Part shown: one piece after another, positions 16,198 to 25,653 of the stretch
How the letters are laid out: each line of letters starts with the position of its first letter
Numbering within the stretch: the first letter of the stretch is position 1
NCBI GenBank assembly: GCA_022821545.1
Contig: JAJEDJ010000002.1
Span: 120,679-184,678, forward strand
Origin: Caldilineaceae bacterium
Lineage (GTDB): Bacteria; Chloroflexota; Anaerolineae; Caldilineales; Caldilineaceae
Reading direction: 5' to 3'
DNA: 64,000 bases
The notes under the pieces: generated by a model
The model's database searches: none
Seen by the model: the letters and a program-made list of their open reading frames with translations, nothing else
Told to the model about the DNA's origin: nothing
Made by a program: the position numbers and the translations under genes

Positions 16198-17286
16198 CTA
16201 GCGCAGCTTCCCGCGTGCGCTGATTGGCCAGACCGTTTCGACGATGCCGTTGCGGACTCCGTACATGGCATCGTGCAGGAAGACGGTCGCGTCGCCGTAG
16301 CCGACGATGAAATCGAGCACGTCGCCCACTTGTACGCTCTTGTTGGGCTCGGAGAGGGTGATCACGCCGTGTTCGGCCGAGGCGGAGATGTTGACGACGT
16401 TTTCCAGGCTGACGGCTTTGGGCTGGCGTTCCATGCCGGGCAGCGTTTTGAAGCCGGCGTCGGTGATGATGCGGTCGGGCGCGGGGCGGCTGGTGACAAC
16501 GGCCTGGCCGAAGAGGGCGGGATCGGTCGGCACACCCCACATCTGGTAGGTGGCGTCGCCGAAGATGGCGCCCCCGGCCTGGATCTCGGTCACTTCCGGC
16601 TGGCGCATCGTTACATCCATCGTGCCGCTGCCGCCGCAGCTGACGATCTCGACCGGCAGCCCCGCGTCGCGGCCGGCCTGTACCGAGGCCGCCAGCTGGC
16701 CGATGCACTGCTGGATCGCGCCGGCGCGCGCATCGTCATCCTTGATGTCCAGTGTATGTCCCTCCCAGGCCATCATTCCGGCGAGGCGCAGCCCGTCCTG
16801 CTCGTGGACCGCGCCGGCCAGCGCGACAGCCGCGGATCCGGGCTCGACACCGGCCCGGTTCATGCCCACGTTGAGCTCGACGACGACCGGAATTTCGACG
16901 CCGACGGCCTGGGCGGCCGCGCCTAGCTCCTCCAGCGTTGCGGTGTTGTCCACAGCGATCTTGACACTCGCGTGGCGTTGCAGCGCGGCAATGCGGGCGT
17001 ATTTCTGCGCGCCCACGACCTGGTTGGCGATCAGGATGTCGCGCACGCCGGCGGCCACCATCACTTCGGCCTCGCCCGGTTTCGCGCAGGTGACGCCGAG
17101 CGCGCCGGCGTCGATCATCTTATGCGCGATCGCCGGAATTTTTATGCCTTTCGTGTGCGGGCGCCAGTTGACGCCGGCGTCCTTGAAGTTGTCCATCAGG
17201 AGCGCAATGTTGCGCTCCAATATATCCAGGTCCACCCACAGCGCGGGCGTATCCAGCAGCTCTTTTGCACGTCCGATTTCAGTCAT
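16198..17286 (-). CDS. PLP-dependent D-threonine aldolase / D-serine dehydratase-like enzyme
   Basis: 362 residues with the alanine-racemase-like fold-type III N-terminal barrel. The PLP lysine is K46 in WRPHTKGIK. Barrel motifs ELNVGMNRAG and VSCGGSGT (phosphate binding) follow, and the C-terminal beta domain carries a His-Asp (H338-D339) near the end where the divalent metal of the family binds. The family acts on D-3-hydroxy amino acids (retro-aldol cleavage or dehydration). The start follows the family N-terminus (LLDTPALWVDLDILERNI). It is followed by the mntA/hepT pair but is unlikely to be functionally tied to it. Confidence 0.82.
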   Translation of the reverse strand: MTEIGRAKELLDTPALWVDLDILERNIALLMDNFKDAGVNWRPHTKGIKIPAIAHKMIDAGALGVTCAKPGEAEVMVAAGVRDILIANQVVGAQKYARIAALQRHASVKIAVDNTATLEELGAAAQAVGVEIPVVVELNVGMNRAGVEPGSAAVALAGAVHEQDGLRLAGMMAWEGHTLDIKDDDARAGAIQQCIGQLAASVQAGRDAGLPVEIVSCGGSGTMDVTMRQPEVTEIQAGGAIFGDATYQMWGVPTDPALFGQAVVTSRPAPDRIITDAGFKTLPGMERQPKAVSLENVVNISASAEHGVITLSEPNKSVQVGDVLDFIVGYGDATVFLHDAMYGVRNGIVETVWPISARGKLR

Positions 17287-17390
17287 CAGGTTTCCTCATG
17301 CCCCTTTTATTGTCGTCCTTATTTGACGTCATTTTTTCGCGGCGAGCGGCCAGTTCAGGCCGCTGATTATCAACACTAGCCTCTGCCCTT

Positions 17391-18188
17391 CTACCACGCG
17401 GTCCAGCCGCCGTCGACCAGGATATTCTGGCCGGTGATGTAACTGCCGCCGTCGCTGGCCAGCAGGACCACCAGCCCTTTCAACTCTTCGGGCTCGCCCA
17501 TCCGCTTCATGGGCACGCGCTCGGCCAGCCTGGCAACGAACTCCGGCTCCCCTGCGCGCACGTTGGGAGAAGGGAAGGGCCCCGGGCTGATGGCGTTCAC
17601 GCGCACGCCGTCCTGCGCCCAGTAGACCGCCAGATGGCGGGTCAGGTGGATGAGGCCGCCCTTGAGGCCGTGATAGTTGGGGGGGCTGTTGACGCCGAAG
17701 CCGGTGTAGGCCTCCGGGTAGCTGGCGACGACCCCGTACATGCTGGCGATGTTGATGATGGAGCCGGGCGCGTTGCGGCCGCGCAGATGGCGCACAACTT
17801 CGCGCGCCAGCAGGAAGTAGGCGGTCACGCCGGTGTGGTAGGCCCGGTTGAAATCTTCGGCGCTGGCGGTGTCGATGCTGGGCGCGCCGCCGCCGTAGGC
17901 GTTGTTGACCAGAACGTCCACCTTGCCCAGGCGCCGCACTACTTCCTGCACGAAAGCGGGAATGGCGTCGTCGTCGTCCTGCGCCAGGCCGAAGCCGGCG
18001 TGGCCGCTGCCGGGCAATGTTTCGGCAAACTCGGCGGCCCGCTCTTCGTCGCGGCTGGTGACCGCCAAGGTTGCGCCCGCTTCCGCGAGCCCGCGGCTCA
18101 TCGCGGCGCCCAGCAGGCCGGCCGCGCCGGTAACGATCGCGACTTTGCCGCTCAGATCCAACTGTTCGGAGACCGTCTGTTCAGTCAT
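17391..18188 (-). CDS. Short-chain dehydrogenase/reductase
   Basis: 265 residues from ATG 18188 (AAAGGA upstream; the frame is open to 18299 but the extension is unrelated). Classical SDR: nucleotide-binding TGAAGLLG at 20-27, NNAYGGG at 95-101, catalytic S149, Y172 and K176 (YHGLK), and PGPFPSP after the fifth strand. The tail GQNILVDGGWTAW is typical. It oxidises or reduces a hydroxyl/carbonyl group with NAD(P)(H); substrate unknown. Next gene downstream on the same strand is the PLP enzyme. Confidence 0.88.
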   Translation of the reverse strand: MTEQTVSEQLDLSGKVAIVTGAAGLLGAAMSRGLAEAGATLAVTSRDEERAAEFAETLPGSGHAGFGLAQDDDDAIPAFVQEVVRRLGKVDVLVNNAYGGGAPSIDTASAEDFNRAYHTGVTAYFLLAREVVRHLRGRNAPGSIINIASMYGVVASYPEAYTGFGVNSPPNYHGLKGGLIHLTRHLAVYWAQDGVRVNAISPGPFPSPNVRAGEPEFVARLAERVPMKRMGEPEELKGLVVLLASDGGSYITGQNILVDGGWTAW

Positions 18189-18391
18189 GGAATTCCTTTT
18201 GTCTGAACCGTAATGTGTGATTGAATGAAGGACTGCGGTGAGAGTAAAGGCGGTGAGCAGATTATAAACAAAATAGCCTACTTCGCCGATTTTTTCCACT
18301 GGCAGAAAGGCGTTATCATTGTTTAGTTCCAGTCTTTCATAGCAAGCGCCGCAGGTTGCTGGCTATTCGTTACTACCTGGAGGGACTCTCG

Positions 18392-20443
18392 ATGTTGTTT
18401 GCGCAACCACTTCTCTATATGAGCGCAGGGATCGATACGCTCGGGACGCCGGCGATCACCTTTGCCCTGGTCATCGCTGTTCTGGGGCTGATCTACCTGG
18501 TCTTTCAGGCGCGCCGCGTCCTCGCCATGGACAAAGGCAACCAGGTGATGCAGGAGATCGCCGCCGCCATTCAGGAGGGCGCGGCCGCATTTCTCAACCG
18601 GGAGTATACGTTCCTGGGCGGATTTGTCGTCGTCGTCGCCGTCATCATCGCCGTTTTCCTGGCATGGCAGACCGCGCTCAGCTTCATCCTCGGCGCGATC
18701 GCGTCGGGCGCGGCCGGCTACCTGGGCATGTTCATCGCGGTGCGCGCCAACGTGCGGACGGCGGCCGCGGCCAGCAAGAGCCTGGACGACGGCCTGCGCG
18801 TCGCTTTCAGCAGCGGCTCGATCATGGGCATGGCCGTCGTCAGCTTCAGCCTGCTCGGCATGACGATCCTCTACTTTCTTTTCAACGGCAACATTCTCTA
18901 CATCACCGGCTTCGGCTTCGGCGCCAGCTCGATCGCGCTCTTCGCCCGTGTCGGCGGCGGCATCTATACCAAGGCCGCCGACGTGGGCGCCGACCTTGTG
19001 GGCAAGGTGGAGCAGGGGATCCCCGAGGACGACCCGCGCAATCCCGCGGTGATCGCCGACAACGTGGGCGACAACGTGGGCGACGTGGCCGGCATGGGGG
19101 CGGACCTTTTCGAGAGCTACAGCGGCTCCATCATCGCCGCGGCCACGCTGGGCGCGGTGGTGGCAGACGGCGCCGGCATCGTGCTGCCTTTCCTCGTCGC
19201 GGGCGTGGGCGTGATCGCCGCCCTGATCGGCACCTTTCTGGTGCGGGCGCAGGAGGGCGCGTCGCAGGAAGATCTGCTGGGCGTGCTGCGCCGGGCCATC
19301 TACAGCGCGTCGGTGATCGTCCTGATCCTGGCCGCCGGCGTGGTCGCCTATACCGGCGTCGGCTGGAACTTCCTCGCCGTCATTCTGGTCGGGCTGGTGG
19401 CAGGCAACGGCATCGGCTGGTTCACCGAGTACTTTACGAGCTACACCGAGAAGCCCACCCAGGGCATCGCGGAGAAGGCCGAGACCGGCGCGGCAACCCT
19501 GCTCATCGAGGGGCTGGCCGTCGGTATGAACAGCACGCTGCCGCCGGTCCTGATCGTCGCCGCGGCGATCATGCTGGCGCTGTGGTTGGGGGGCGACAAC
19601 GGTCTCTTCGCCGTCGCCCTGGCCGGTGTCGGCATGCTCAGCACGCTGGGGATCACCCTGGCAACCGACGCCTACGGCCCCGTCGCCGACAACGCCGGCG
19701 GCATCGCGGAGATGAGCGACCTGCCCGACGAGGTGCGCGACCGCACCGACGCGCTCGACAGCCTGGGCAATACGACCGCGGCCACAGGCAAAGGCTTCGC
19801 CATCGGCTCCGCGGTGCTGACCGCGCTGGCGCTCATGGCCGCCTATGTGCAGGCCGCCAATATCGAGACGCTCGACCTGTTGAGCTCGACGATGATCCCC
19901 GGCATGCTGGTGGGCGCGATGCTTCCCTATCTCTTTGCCGCCTTGACGATGACTGCGGTGGGCAAGGCCGCCTATGAGATCGTGCTGGAGGTGCGCCGCC
20001 AGTTCGCCGAGATGCCCGGCATCATGGAACGCACGACCAAACCGGACTACAAGACCTGCGTCGCCATCAGCACGCAGAGCGCGCTGCGCGAGATGGTTAT
20101 TCCGGGCGCGCTGGCGGTGGTCGTGCCGCTGCTGATCGGCTTTGTGCTGGGCGCGCAGGCGCTGGCCGGCATGTTGATCGGCGCCATCGCTTCCGGTTTC
20201 ATGCTGGCGGTGATGATGGCCAACTCCGGCGGCGCCTGGGACAACGCGAAGAAGTGGATCGAGACGGGCGTCATGGGCGGCAAAGGCTCGGAGGCGCACA
20301 AGGCCGCGGTCGTCGGGGACACCGTCGGCGACCCGTTCAAAGACACGAGCGGGCCGTCCCTGAATATTCTGATTAAGCTGATGAGTATTGTCAGTCTCGT
20401 CTTCGCCAGCGCGTTCGGCGAGGGGTGGCTCAATCTGTTCTGA
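18392..20443 (+). CDS. hppA: Membrane-bound ion-pumping pyrophosphatase, K+-dependent type
   Basis: 683 residues, about 16 membrane segments. The start at ATG 18392 has GGAGGG 8 nt upstream. The PPi-binding core is clear: [20 protein letters not shown] and [10 protein letters not shown] (about residues 190-225), the partner motif [11 protein letters not shown], and the C-terminal [15 protein letters not shown]. In the loop [11 protein letters not shown] the positions that distinguish K+-dependent from K+-independent enzymes read A and G, the K+-dependent state. It uses cytoplasmic pyrophosphate to pump H+ or Na+; I cannot decide the ion from sequence alone. Genome-wide these enzymes save energy by using the PPi of biosynthesis. 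Confidence 0.96.
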   Translation: MLFAQPLLYMSAGIDTLGTPAITFALVIAVLGLIYLVFQARRVLAMDKGNQVMQEIAAAIQEGAAAFLNREYTFLGGFVVVVAVIIAVFLAWQTALSFILGAIASGAAGYLGMFIAVRANVRTAAAASKSLDDGLRVAFSSGSIMGMAVVSFSLLGMTILYFLFNGNILYITGFGFGASSIALFARVGGGIYTKAADVGADLVGKVEQGIPEDDPRNPAVIADNVGDNVGDVAGMGADLFESYSGSIIAAATLGAVVADGAGIVLPFLVAGVGVIAALIGTFLVRAQEGASQEDLLGVLRRAIYSASVIVLILAAGVVAYTGVGWNFLAVILVGLVAGNGIGWFTEYFTSYTEKPTQGIAEKAETGAATLLIEGLAVGMNSTLPPVLIVAAAIMLALWLGGDNGLFAVALAGVGMLSTLGITLATDAYGPVADNAGGIAEMSDLPDEVRDRTDALDSLGNTTAATGKGFAIGSAVLTALALMAAYVQAANIETLDLLSSTMIPGMLVGAMLPYLFAALTMTAVGKAAYEIVLEVRRQFAEMPGIMERTTKPDYKTCVAISTQSALREMVIPGALAVVVPLLIGFVLGAQALAGMLIGAIASGFMLAVMMANSGGAWDNAKKWIETGVMGGKGSEAHKAAVVGDTVGDPFKDTSGPSLNILIKLMSIVSLVFASAFGEGWLNLF

Positions 20444-20462
20444 GCAGGTTCGCTGCGGCTTG

Positions 20463-20717
20463 TCACAGGAGCAGCTGCGCCAGCAGCACGAATCCGAGCA
20501 GGACCAGGCCACCGGCCAGGAGCGCGATCCCGCTCTTGCGCAGCCGCTGCGCCCGCGACGTGAGCCGCCCGTGGTCGGCATGGGACTGATCGCCCCAGTC
20601 CAGCTGCTGCGGGCGTTCGTGCGGCGCCTTTTGCACCTTGGCCAGCCACCAGGCGCGATTGCAAAAGCTCCAGGCGCCGATATCGCTGGCGCGGACGTAA
20701 GAACGGTCTTTGGGCAT
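20463..20717 (-). CDS. Small membrane protein with a Cas4-like N-terminal motif
   Basis: 84 residues. The N-terminus [20 protein letters not shown] resembles the start of Cas4/RecB-like PD-(D/E)xK nucleases (a Cys next to RAWW), followed by GDQSHADHG. The catalytic domain is missing and is replaced by a hydrophobic segment (about residues 63-84, [19 protein letters not shown]), so it is a membrane-anchored miniature. It converges with hppA, leaving 20 bp between stops. Function unknown; it is unlikely to be a nuclease. Confidence 0.55.
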   Translation of the reverse strand: MPKDRSYVRASDIGAWSFCNRAWWLAKVQKAPHERPQQLDWGDQSHADHGRLTSRAQRLRKSGIALLAGGLVLLGFVLLAQLLL

Positions 20718-20796
20718 GGAAAGCTTTCAGTTCTTGATCCGGATTCCTTGTTCGACGAGCCGCGTAACCACTTCGATTGTCGCCGGAACCGCCTCA

Positions 20797-20853
20797 ATGC
20801 GCCAACTGCTTCGCAGCGCTGCGTTCAGGCATTGCCAATCGGCAATCGCATTT
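20797..20853. repeat. Dispersed GC-rich element, copy 1
   Basis: The stretch begins TGCGCCAACTGCTTCGCAGC, followed by GCATTGCCAATCGGCAATCG, a hairpin (GATTGCC/GGCAATC-like arms). Similar sequence with TGCGCAAACTGCTGCGCA and TTTGCCATTCGGCAAA is found at 41891-42000, and a shorter relative at 40046-40113. It lies just upstream of the enolase-family gene. Confidence 0.5.
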
Positions 20854-20906
20854 CCACGATCTACAACTACAGAAGAGAGCTACTGCTACAGAAGAGGGCC
20901 ACTGCC

Positions 20907-22325
20907 ATGAAAGCGACCGATATCCGCGTGGAGAGCGTGGAGGTCACCTTCGACGATGAGCGGCTGAGCGTCCCTTTGCATCTCAGCAAGGGCGTGATCG
21001 AGGCGATCACCTTTGCCGCGGTCACTGTGCATGCGCGCACGCGCGGGGGCGCGGCCGTGCAAGGGACCGGCGCGATCCTGCTCTCGGACGTGTGGGCCTT
21101 CCCCGCGCCGGATCTGGAGCACGAGGAGAAGGACCGCATCATGCGGCAACTGTGCAGGGCCATTGCCGCCTGGCTGGAGGATGACCGGTACGAAGATCCG
21201 ATCCAGAAGGGGATCAGGTTGGAACAGGCCGCGGTCGAACTGGCGGCGCAACTGGCAGAGGATGAGCCTCCCCTGCAGAAGACGCCGAGTTTGGATTTTG
21301 CCACATGGCCGGCAGATGGCGGCGGCAAAGTGCAAATGCCGCGGCTGGCCGTGCTCAACTGCATGGCGCCTTTCGACGCCGCCCTTCACGATGCCTGGGG
21401 CGCGGCCCTGGCGGCGCCGCTCTACGCCGCGTACACGGCGGATTATCTGAACCAGGACCTGAGCGCCGGCCTTGGCGCCGACTTCGCCGGCCGCTACCCG
21501 GCGGACTACCTGGGCCCGAGGCGGGGAACGCTGTCCGTGCAACATGTGGTCGGCTTCAACGACGCCCTCACCCCGACAAATGAGAAGAGAGCGGAGAGGC
21601 GTGAGGAAAGAGAGAACCCCTCTACACTTCCCGCCGACCTGACGACCTGGATCGAACGCGACCGTCTGCGCTATTTCAAGCTCAAGCTGCGCGGCCAGTC
21701 GCCGGCGGAAGACGCCGCGCGGCTGATCGAAGTACACACGGCCGCTTCCCGGGCGATGGAAGCCGCAGGTATGGCGGGCGGACCGCGCCTGTCGGTGGAC
21801 CCCAATGAGGCCTACCAACAGGCTGCCATGATGCTCGAAGTGCTGGACCGGGTGGCCGCGGAGAGGCCGCAGGCACTGGCGGCGCTGGACTATATCGAGC
21901 AGCCCACCCCCCGCGACCTGGGCGCCTATAGCGATACGCTGCACGACGTGGCCGCGCGCGTGCCGGTGGTGGTCGACGAAAGCCTTGACGACATCGACAA
22001 TCTCGACTGGATTCACCGCCTGGGCTGGTCGGGGCTGGCGGTGAAGACCTGCAAAGGGCATACCCATTCGCTGCTGGCCTACTGCTGGGGCCGCCACCAC
22101 GGTCTCTATCTCACGCTGCAGGACCTCACCAACCCCGGCCTGGCGCTGGTCCACAGTGTCAATTTCTGCGCCCACCTGCGCCTGGACGTGGACTGCTTCG
22201 AGGGCAACTACCGCCAGTTCATGCCCCTGTCGCGGCCCCGCGAACAGGCCGCCCATCCCGCCTATTTCCAGGTTGCAGACGGCCAGCTGTCCCTGCCGCC
22301 CGACATGGGCCCGGGGCTCTACTGA
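20907..22325 (+). CDS. Enolase-superfamily (mandelate racemase / muconate lactonising) enzyme with an in-frame repeat insertion
   Basis: 472 residues from ATG 20907. Barrel residues are visible: base lysines in YFKLKLRG (KxK), metal ligands in LSVDPNEA (Asp), YIEQPT (Glu) and VVDESLDD (Asp/Glu), and a further lysine in VKTCKGH. The reaction begins with proton abstraction next to a carboxylate; substrate unknown. Residues about 226-241 (TNEKRAERREERENPST) are odd: highly charged, and their DNA at 21580-21632 matches the dispersed purine-rich repeat, including a 17-nt exact match to the copy at 38703-38719. The insertion keeps the frame and sits in a loop before LPADLTTW. Confidence 0.85.
   Translation: MKATDIRVESVEVTFDDERLSVPLHLSKGVIEAITFAAVTVHARTRGGAAVQGTGAILLSDVWAFPAPDLEHEEKDRIMRQLCRAIAAWLEDDRYEDPIQKGIRLEQAAVELAAQLAEDEPPLQKTPSLDFATWPADGGGKVQMPRLAVLNCMAPFDAALHDAWGAALAAPLYAAYTADYLNQDLSAGLGADFAGRYPADYLGPRRGTLSVQHVVGFNDALTPTNEKRAERREERENPSTLPADLTTWIERDRLRYFKLKLRGQSPAEDAARLIEVHTAASRAMEAAGMAGGPRLSVDPNEAYQQAAMMLEVLDRVAAERPQALAALDYIEQPTPRDLGAYSDTLHDVAARVPVVVDESLDDIDNLDWIHRLGWSGLAVKTCKGHTHSLLAYCWGRHHGLYLTLQDLTNPGLALVHSVNFCAHLRLDVDCFEGNYRQFMPLSRPREQAAHPAYFQVADGQLSLPPDMGPGLY
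21580..21632. repeat. Dispersed purine-rich element inserted in frame within a coding sequence
   Basis: GAGAAGAGAGCGGAGAG at 21582-21598 is identical to the complement of 38703-38719, and the following bases (GCGTGAGGAAAGAGAGAACC) continue to resemble the complement of 38665-38702. Elsewhere this family is confined to spaces between genes. Confidence 0.75.
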
Positions 22326-22411
22326 GGCAGCGGCAGCCAGTCTTCAGTCTAAGATGACACCTTGTCCTCGTATGTTGCAGTTACTCAAAGCCAGAAACTG
22401 AAAACTGCTGT

Positions 22412-23206
22412 TCATCGGTAGACGATATCGAGGATGTTGTCGCTGCGGAAGCGCACGCGCTGCGCGTCCACGCGTTCGGCGCCCGCTTTGTTCATCTCGG
22501 CGTCGGCGGTGTCGGTATGGAAGAAGCGCTTTTCCAGATCATAGGGGCCGGGCCAGACCAGGGGCGCGATCGGGGCCTGGCGATGCTGGGCCACGGCTGC
22601 CGCGATGCTCTCGCGGATGCGCTGCCGCGCCGCCTGCGCAGAGAGTGAGATGGCGGAGCCGCGCCCCAACCCCTCCTTCACGGCCGCGGTGGTGATGCCC
22701 GGCACCAACTCCTCCGCCTCCCGGCAGGCGTCCTGTTCGCCGCTCAGGAATAGCAGCGGCAACCCCAGCCCGCCCATGAAGAGAGCAAGCTGTCCGATCT
22801 CGCCGATCGGTTTGCCGTTGAGCCGGTAGGCGTCCACGGTGCGGCTGTTCTGCGTGTGGTTCTGGTTGCTGGTTACGACGCCGGCCATGGCGTGCTGGCC
22901 GACGATGACGAAGGCGTCGTAACGGCCGATCACCTCCTGCAACCGGCTCCAGGGCGGGGAGGGCCGGCCATGCAGCAGGAGCGCGGCCGGATGCAGTGTG
23001 TCGAAGTCGATGCCGCCGGCGCCGTGACCGTCCCAGACGAGGACCTCCTCCACCCCGGCATCCAACAGGCCGTCCACCGCGGCGTTGACCTCGCCGGTCA
23101 CGAGCTTCTTGCCGGCATCGTAGTAGCGGCCGTCGGGAAAGGACTGGTCTGCGAAGGAGACGACGCCGGCCACGCCTTCCATGTCGGTTACCATGAAGAT
23201 TTTCAC
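22412..23206 (-). CDS. M55-family D-aminopeptidase (DppA-like)
   Basis: 264 residues, the usual family length. The zinc ligands known from the DppA decamer are in place: D8 and E10 in TDMEG, H61 in WDGHGAGG, H105 in GQHAMAG and E136 in GKPIGEIG. The enzyme cleaves N-terminal D-amino acids from short peptides such as D-Ala-D-Ala, likely after uptake. It faces the enolase-family gene tail to tail. The combination with peptide transporters elsewhere in this window suggests peptide or cell-wall-fragment scavenging (inference). Confidence 0.9.
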   Translation of the reverse strand: MKIFMVTDMEGVAGVVSFADQSFPDGRYYDAGKKLVTGEVNAAVDGLLDAGVEEVLVWDGHGAGGIDFDTLHPAALLLHGRPSPPWSRLQEVIGRYDAFVIVGQHAMAGVVTSNQNHTQNSRTVDAYRLNGKPIGEIGQLALFMGGLGLPLLFLSGEQDACREAEELVPGITTAAVKEGLGRGSAISLSAQAARQRIRESIAAAVAQHRQAPIAPLVWPGPYDLEKRFFHTDTADAEMNKAGAERVDAQRVRFRSDNILDIVYR

Positions 23207-23308
23207 GGTTGAGGCTCCGTAAGGGCGGTTTTTAGTAGGCAGTTTTTGGTAGTCAGTTTTTAGTTTTTAGTGACACCATACCTTCGGGTCGGATGCAGCC
23301 TCTTTGGA

Positions 23309-24391
23309 CTAGGAACCAATTTCATACAGGGAGTTGACCGGCACGCGGCGGCCTTCAGCGGCGGCTGAGCGGTAGGCGGCGTCGAGAAGCTCGACGGTGT
23401 GCCAGCCGACTTCCGGGGGCGACCGGTTGGGCGCGCCGCGGACGATGACGTCGACGAGGTTGTCCGCCGGCGCCGACGACAGATAACTCTGCTCGTCGGT
23501 CAAGGGCGGCAACTCCTCCACGGAGCCGTCTGCATAGTAGATTGTACAGCTGCGCTTGATGATGTCGGCGTTGATCCACCCCCGGTCGCAGTAGATCTGC
23601 ACGACCATCTCTTGCTCCGGGCCACCCGCATGCAGTGTGCCGGAACTGCCGACACTGGCGAGCGCGCCGTTGTCCATCTGCACGATCATGGCGTCGACGA
23701 CGTCCACCCGTGTGTCGAGGTTGTCCATCAGCGCGAGCACGCCGACCGGCCTCAGCCCGGTCATATGCAGCATCAGTCCTATCGAATGGGTTGCCTGCAG
23801 ATGGCCCTGGCCGCCGCCCGAGCGGACTGGATCGCTGTAGACGTCGCCGGGGCCGGTAACCGGGTACTGGTACAGGTTGTCGTGGACGCTGTCATCGCCC
23901 CGGTACAGCGAGATGACGCTGGAGGCGAACATGTTGTTGATATAGCGGATCCCGCCCAGCCGCCCCGAGCCGAGCACCTCCTTCACCCGCAGCACATGGG
24001 GGTTGTAGTTCCAGGGGTAGCCGACGATCAGCTGGCATCGGTGCTCGCGGCTGAGTTCGGTGAGATGGCGTGCGTGCGTTGCGAACAGCGTCATCGGCTT
24101 TTCCAGGACCACGTGCAGCCCGTGTTCGAGGCAGGGGCGCGCGGCCTCGTAATGGGCGGCGTGCCAGACCGCGATGACGACGCCGTCGAGCCGCTCCTGC
24201 GCCAGCATTTCGTGAAGATCGGTATAGGTCCGTTCCACGCCGAAATGCCGGGCCGCCTTCTCGACCGCGCCGGAGCGGACGTCGGCCAGGGCGACGAGGT
24301 CGGCGTCCGGGTTGGCCTGCAGCGCGGGAATGTGGGCGGTCGTGGACCACCATCCGGTTCCGATGACGGCGATTCGGGCAGTGTCAGTCAT
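23309..24391 (-). CDS. Gfo/Idh/MocA-family oxidoreductase
   Basis: 360 residues from ATG 24391. Rossmann dinucleotide motif GTGWWS near the N-terminus (AVIGTGWWSTTAHIPAL), and the EKP motif (VVLEKPMTLFA) carrying the catalytic-site lysine. The second half has the alpha/beta substrate domain, with HSIGLMLHM supplying the conserved His. The family oxidises or reduces sugars, inositols or sugar acids with NAD(P). The next gene upstream on the same strand is a sugar isomerase-like TIM barrel, a frequent partner in cyclitol or sugar catabolism. Confidence 0.88.
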   Translation of the reverse strand: MTDTARIAVIGTGWWSTTAHIPALQANPDADLVALADVRSGAVEKAARHFGVERTYTDLHEMLAQERLDGVVIAVWHAAHYEAARPCLEHGLHVVLEKPMTLFATHARHLTELSREHRCQLIVGYPWNYNPHVLRVKEVLGSGRLGGIRYINNMFASSVISLYRGDDSVHDNLYQYPVTGPGDVYSDPVRSGGGQGHLQATHSIGLMLHMTGLRPVGVLALMDNLDTRVDVVDAMIVQMDNGALASVGSSGTLHAGGPEQEMVVQIYCDRGWINADIIKRSCTIYYADGSVEELPPLTDEQSYLSSAPADNLVDVIVRGAPNRSPPEVGWHTVELLDAAYRSAAAEGRRVPVNSLYEIGS

Positions 24392-24480
24392 GGGCGTTTC
24401 CAAGTTCCAGTTTTCAGTTCGTGAAGAAGGGCGCCGCTGCGAACGGAGAGCATTGTCTGAATCCTGTCCAGAGGGCGGTG

Positions 24481-25329
24481 TTATTCTTGAGCGATAGAGT
24501 ACTCCGCCAGCAGGCGTCTCATCTCATCCCGCATCTTGATGCTCTCGGTCATCACGTCCACTTGGTCACAGTCCAGCCACGGGTCGTGTTCATACTCGAG
24601 GGTGAGGTAGCCGTTGTAGTCGGCGGCGTCGAGCACTTCGACCACGGCGTGAAGGTCGAGCTCTCCGTCATCCCAGCGCGCCTGCAGCTTGCCGTTGCAG
24701 GCATGCCGCAGATGGACATGGCCGGCATAGGGGCCGAGGGGATCGGCGTCGCCCGGACCATAGCCTTGCGCCATAAAGTGGGAGTAGTCGAGCACGATTT
24801 TGAGCGCGGGATTCTGCTGCAGAAATGTCAAGGTATCGAAGGGGCTTTCCAGCACGGATTCGACGTGCGGTTCGAACAGAAACAGCACATCTTCGGCGGC
24901 GGCCAGCGCGGCGAGTTCGTTCATCGCGGCCGCGGACAGCTCCACGGCCTCTTCGTGAGTGACGCCCGCCTGGTCAACGCCCGGCAGCACCAGCACCGAC
25001 GGGATGTGTGCGGCTTTGCAGAACCGGAGTACCTGCTTGAACGTTTCCCGGTTGGCGGCGCGCACGCTTTCATCGATGGAGTTGACCGGCCTGTCGTCGA
25101 AACCATCCCCGAAGATGTAGAGCAGATTGCTGAGCGGGAGGCCGGCCCCGGTTACGCGGCGGGCTTGCCCCTCCGGATCGCGTTCGATGGCGCGCGAGTC
25201 GAGCAGCCCGCCGGGCACGGCGATCAGGTCCATCGCCTCTATTCCAAGCGCCTGCCATATAGCGGCCGATTCCGGCAAAGTGGCGCCGACGAAGGACCAG
25301 GCAGCGCCGGCGAGTTTAACGGTGGTCAT
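24481..25329 (-). CDS. Sugar phosphate isomerase/epimerase-like TIM barrel (AP endonuclease 2 family)
   Basis: 282 residues. Metal-binding residues of the xylose-isomerase-like barrel are recognisable: LFEPHVES (Glu), VLDYSH (Asp and His), GHVHLRH (His) and LTLEYEHDP (Glu). The family includes sugar epimerases and inosose dehydratases. It precedes the Gfo/Idh/MocA gene on the same strand with an 89-bp gap, so the two may form a small catabolic operon. Confidence 0.85.
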   Translation of the reverse strand: MTTVKLAGAAWSFVGATLPESAAIWQALGIEAMDLIAVPGGLLDSRAIERDPEGQARRVTGAGLPLSNLLYIFGDGFDDRPVNSIDESVRAANRETFKQVLRFCKAAHIPSVLVLPGVDQAGVTHEEAVELSAAAMNELAALAAAEDVLFLFEPHVESVLESPFDTLTFLQQNPALKIVLDYSHFMAQGYGPGDADPLGPYAGHVHLRHACNGKLQARWDDGELDLHAVVEVLDAADYNGYLTLEYEHDPWLDCDQVDVMTESIKMRDEMRRLLAEYSIAQE

Positions 25330-25653
25330 GGTTGGCTCCTGATTGCTGGTTCATCTCTCCGAACTGGTGTTGTCGGTGGCCATATCTCCAACATCTGCCG
25401 GAAAGCACAGGTCGGTTGTGGCATCGCTTGTACGCTGTCAAGTGAAGAGAAGAGCATCAGACTGAGGGAATAATACAGATATTCCTGTCGTTCAAGACGT
25501 AGAGCAATGTGGCTTTTAGCCATAGAACGGGAAGGCTTGAATCGATTCCTGATGTGGCAGGATCTGTCTGGATAAAACACGACGCATTGGGGCCCACTAC
25601 AGCCATGCAGAAAACACACGCAACCAAGATGACGCTTTGTCTATATCCGTGTG
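25330..25653. other. Intergenic region, about 320 bp
   Basis: I see no gene, strong promoter or repeat in this stretch; base composition is less GC-rich than the operons to the left. Confidence 0.5.

Noticed and set aside
18323..20797. 824-codon minus-strand reading frame opposite the pyrophosphatase gene
   Set aside because: Its translation is His/Asp/Arg-rich with no domain and mirrors the highly conserved hppA codons; a GC-rich antisense shadow.
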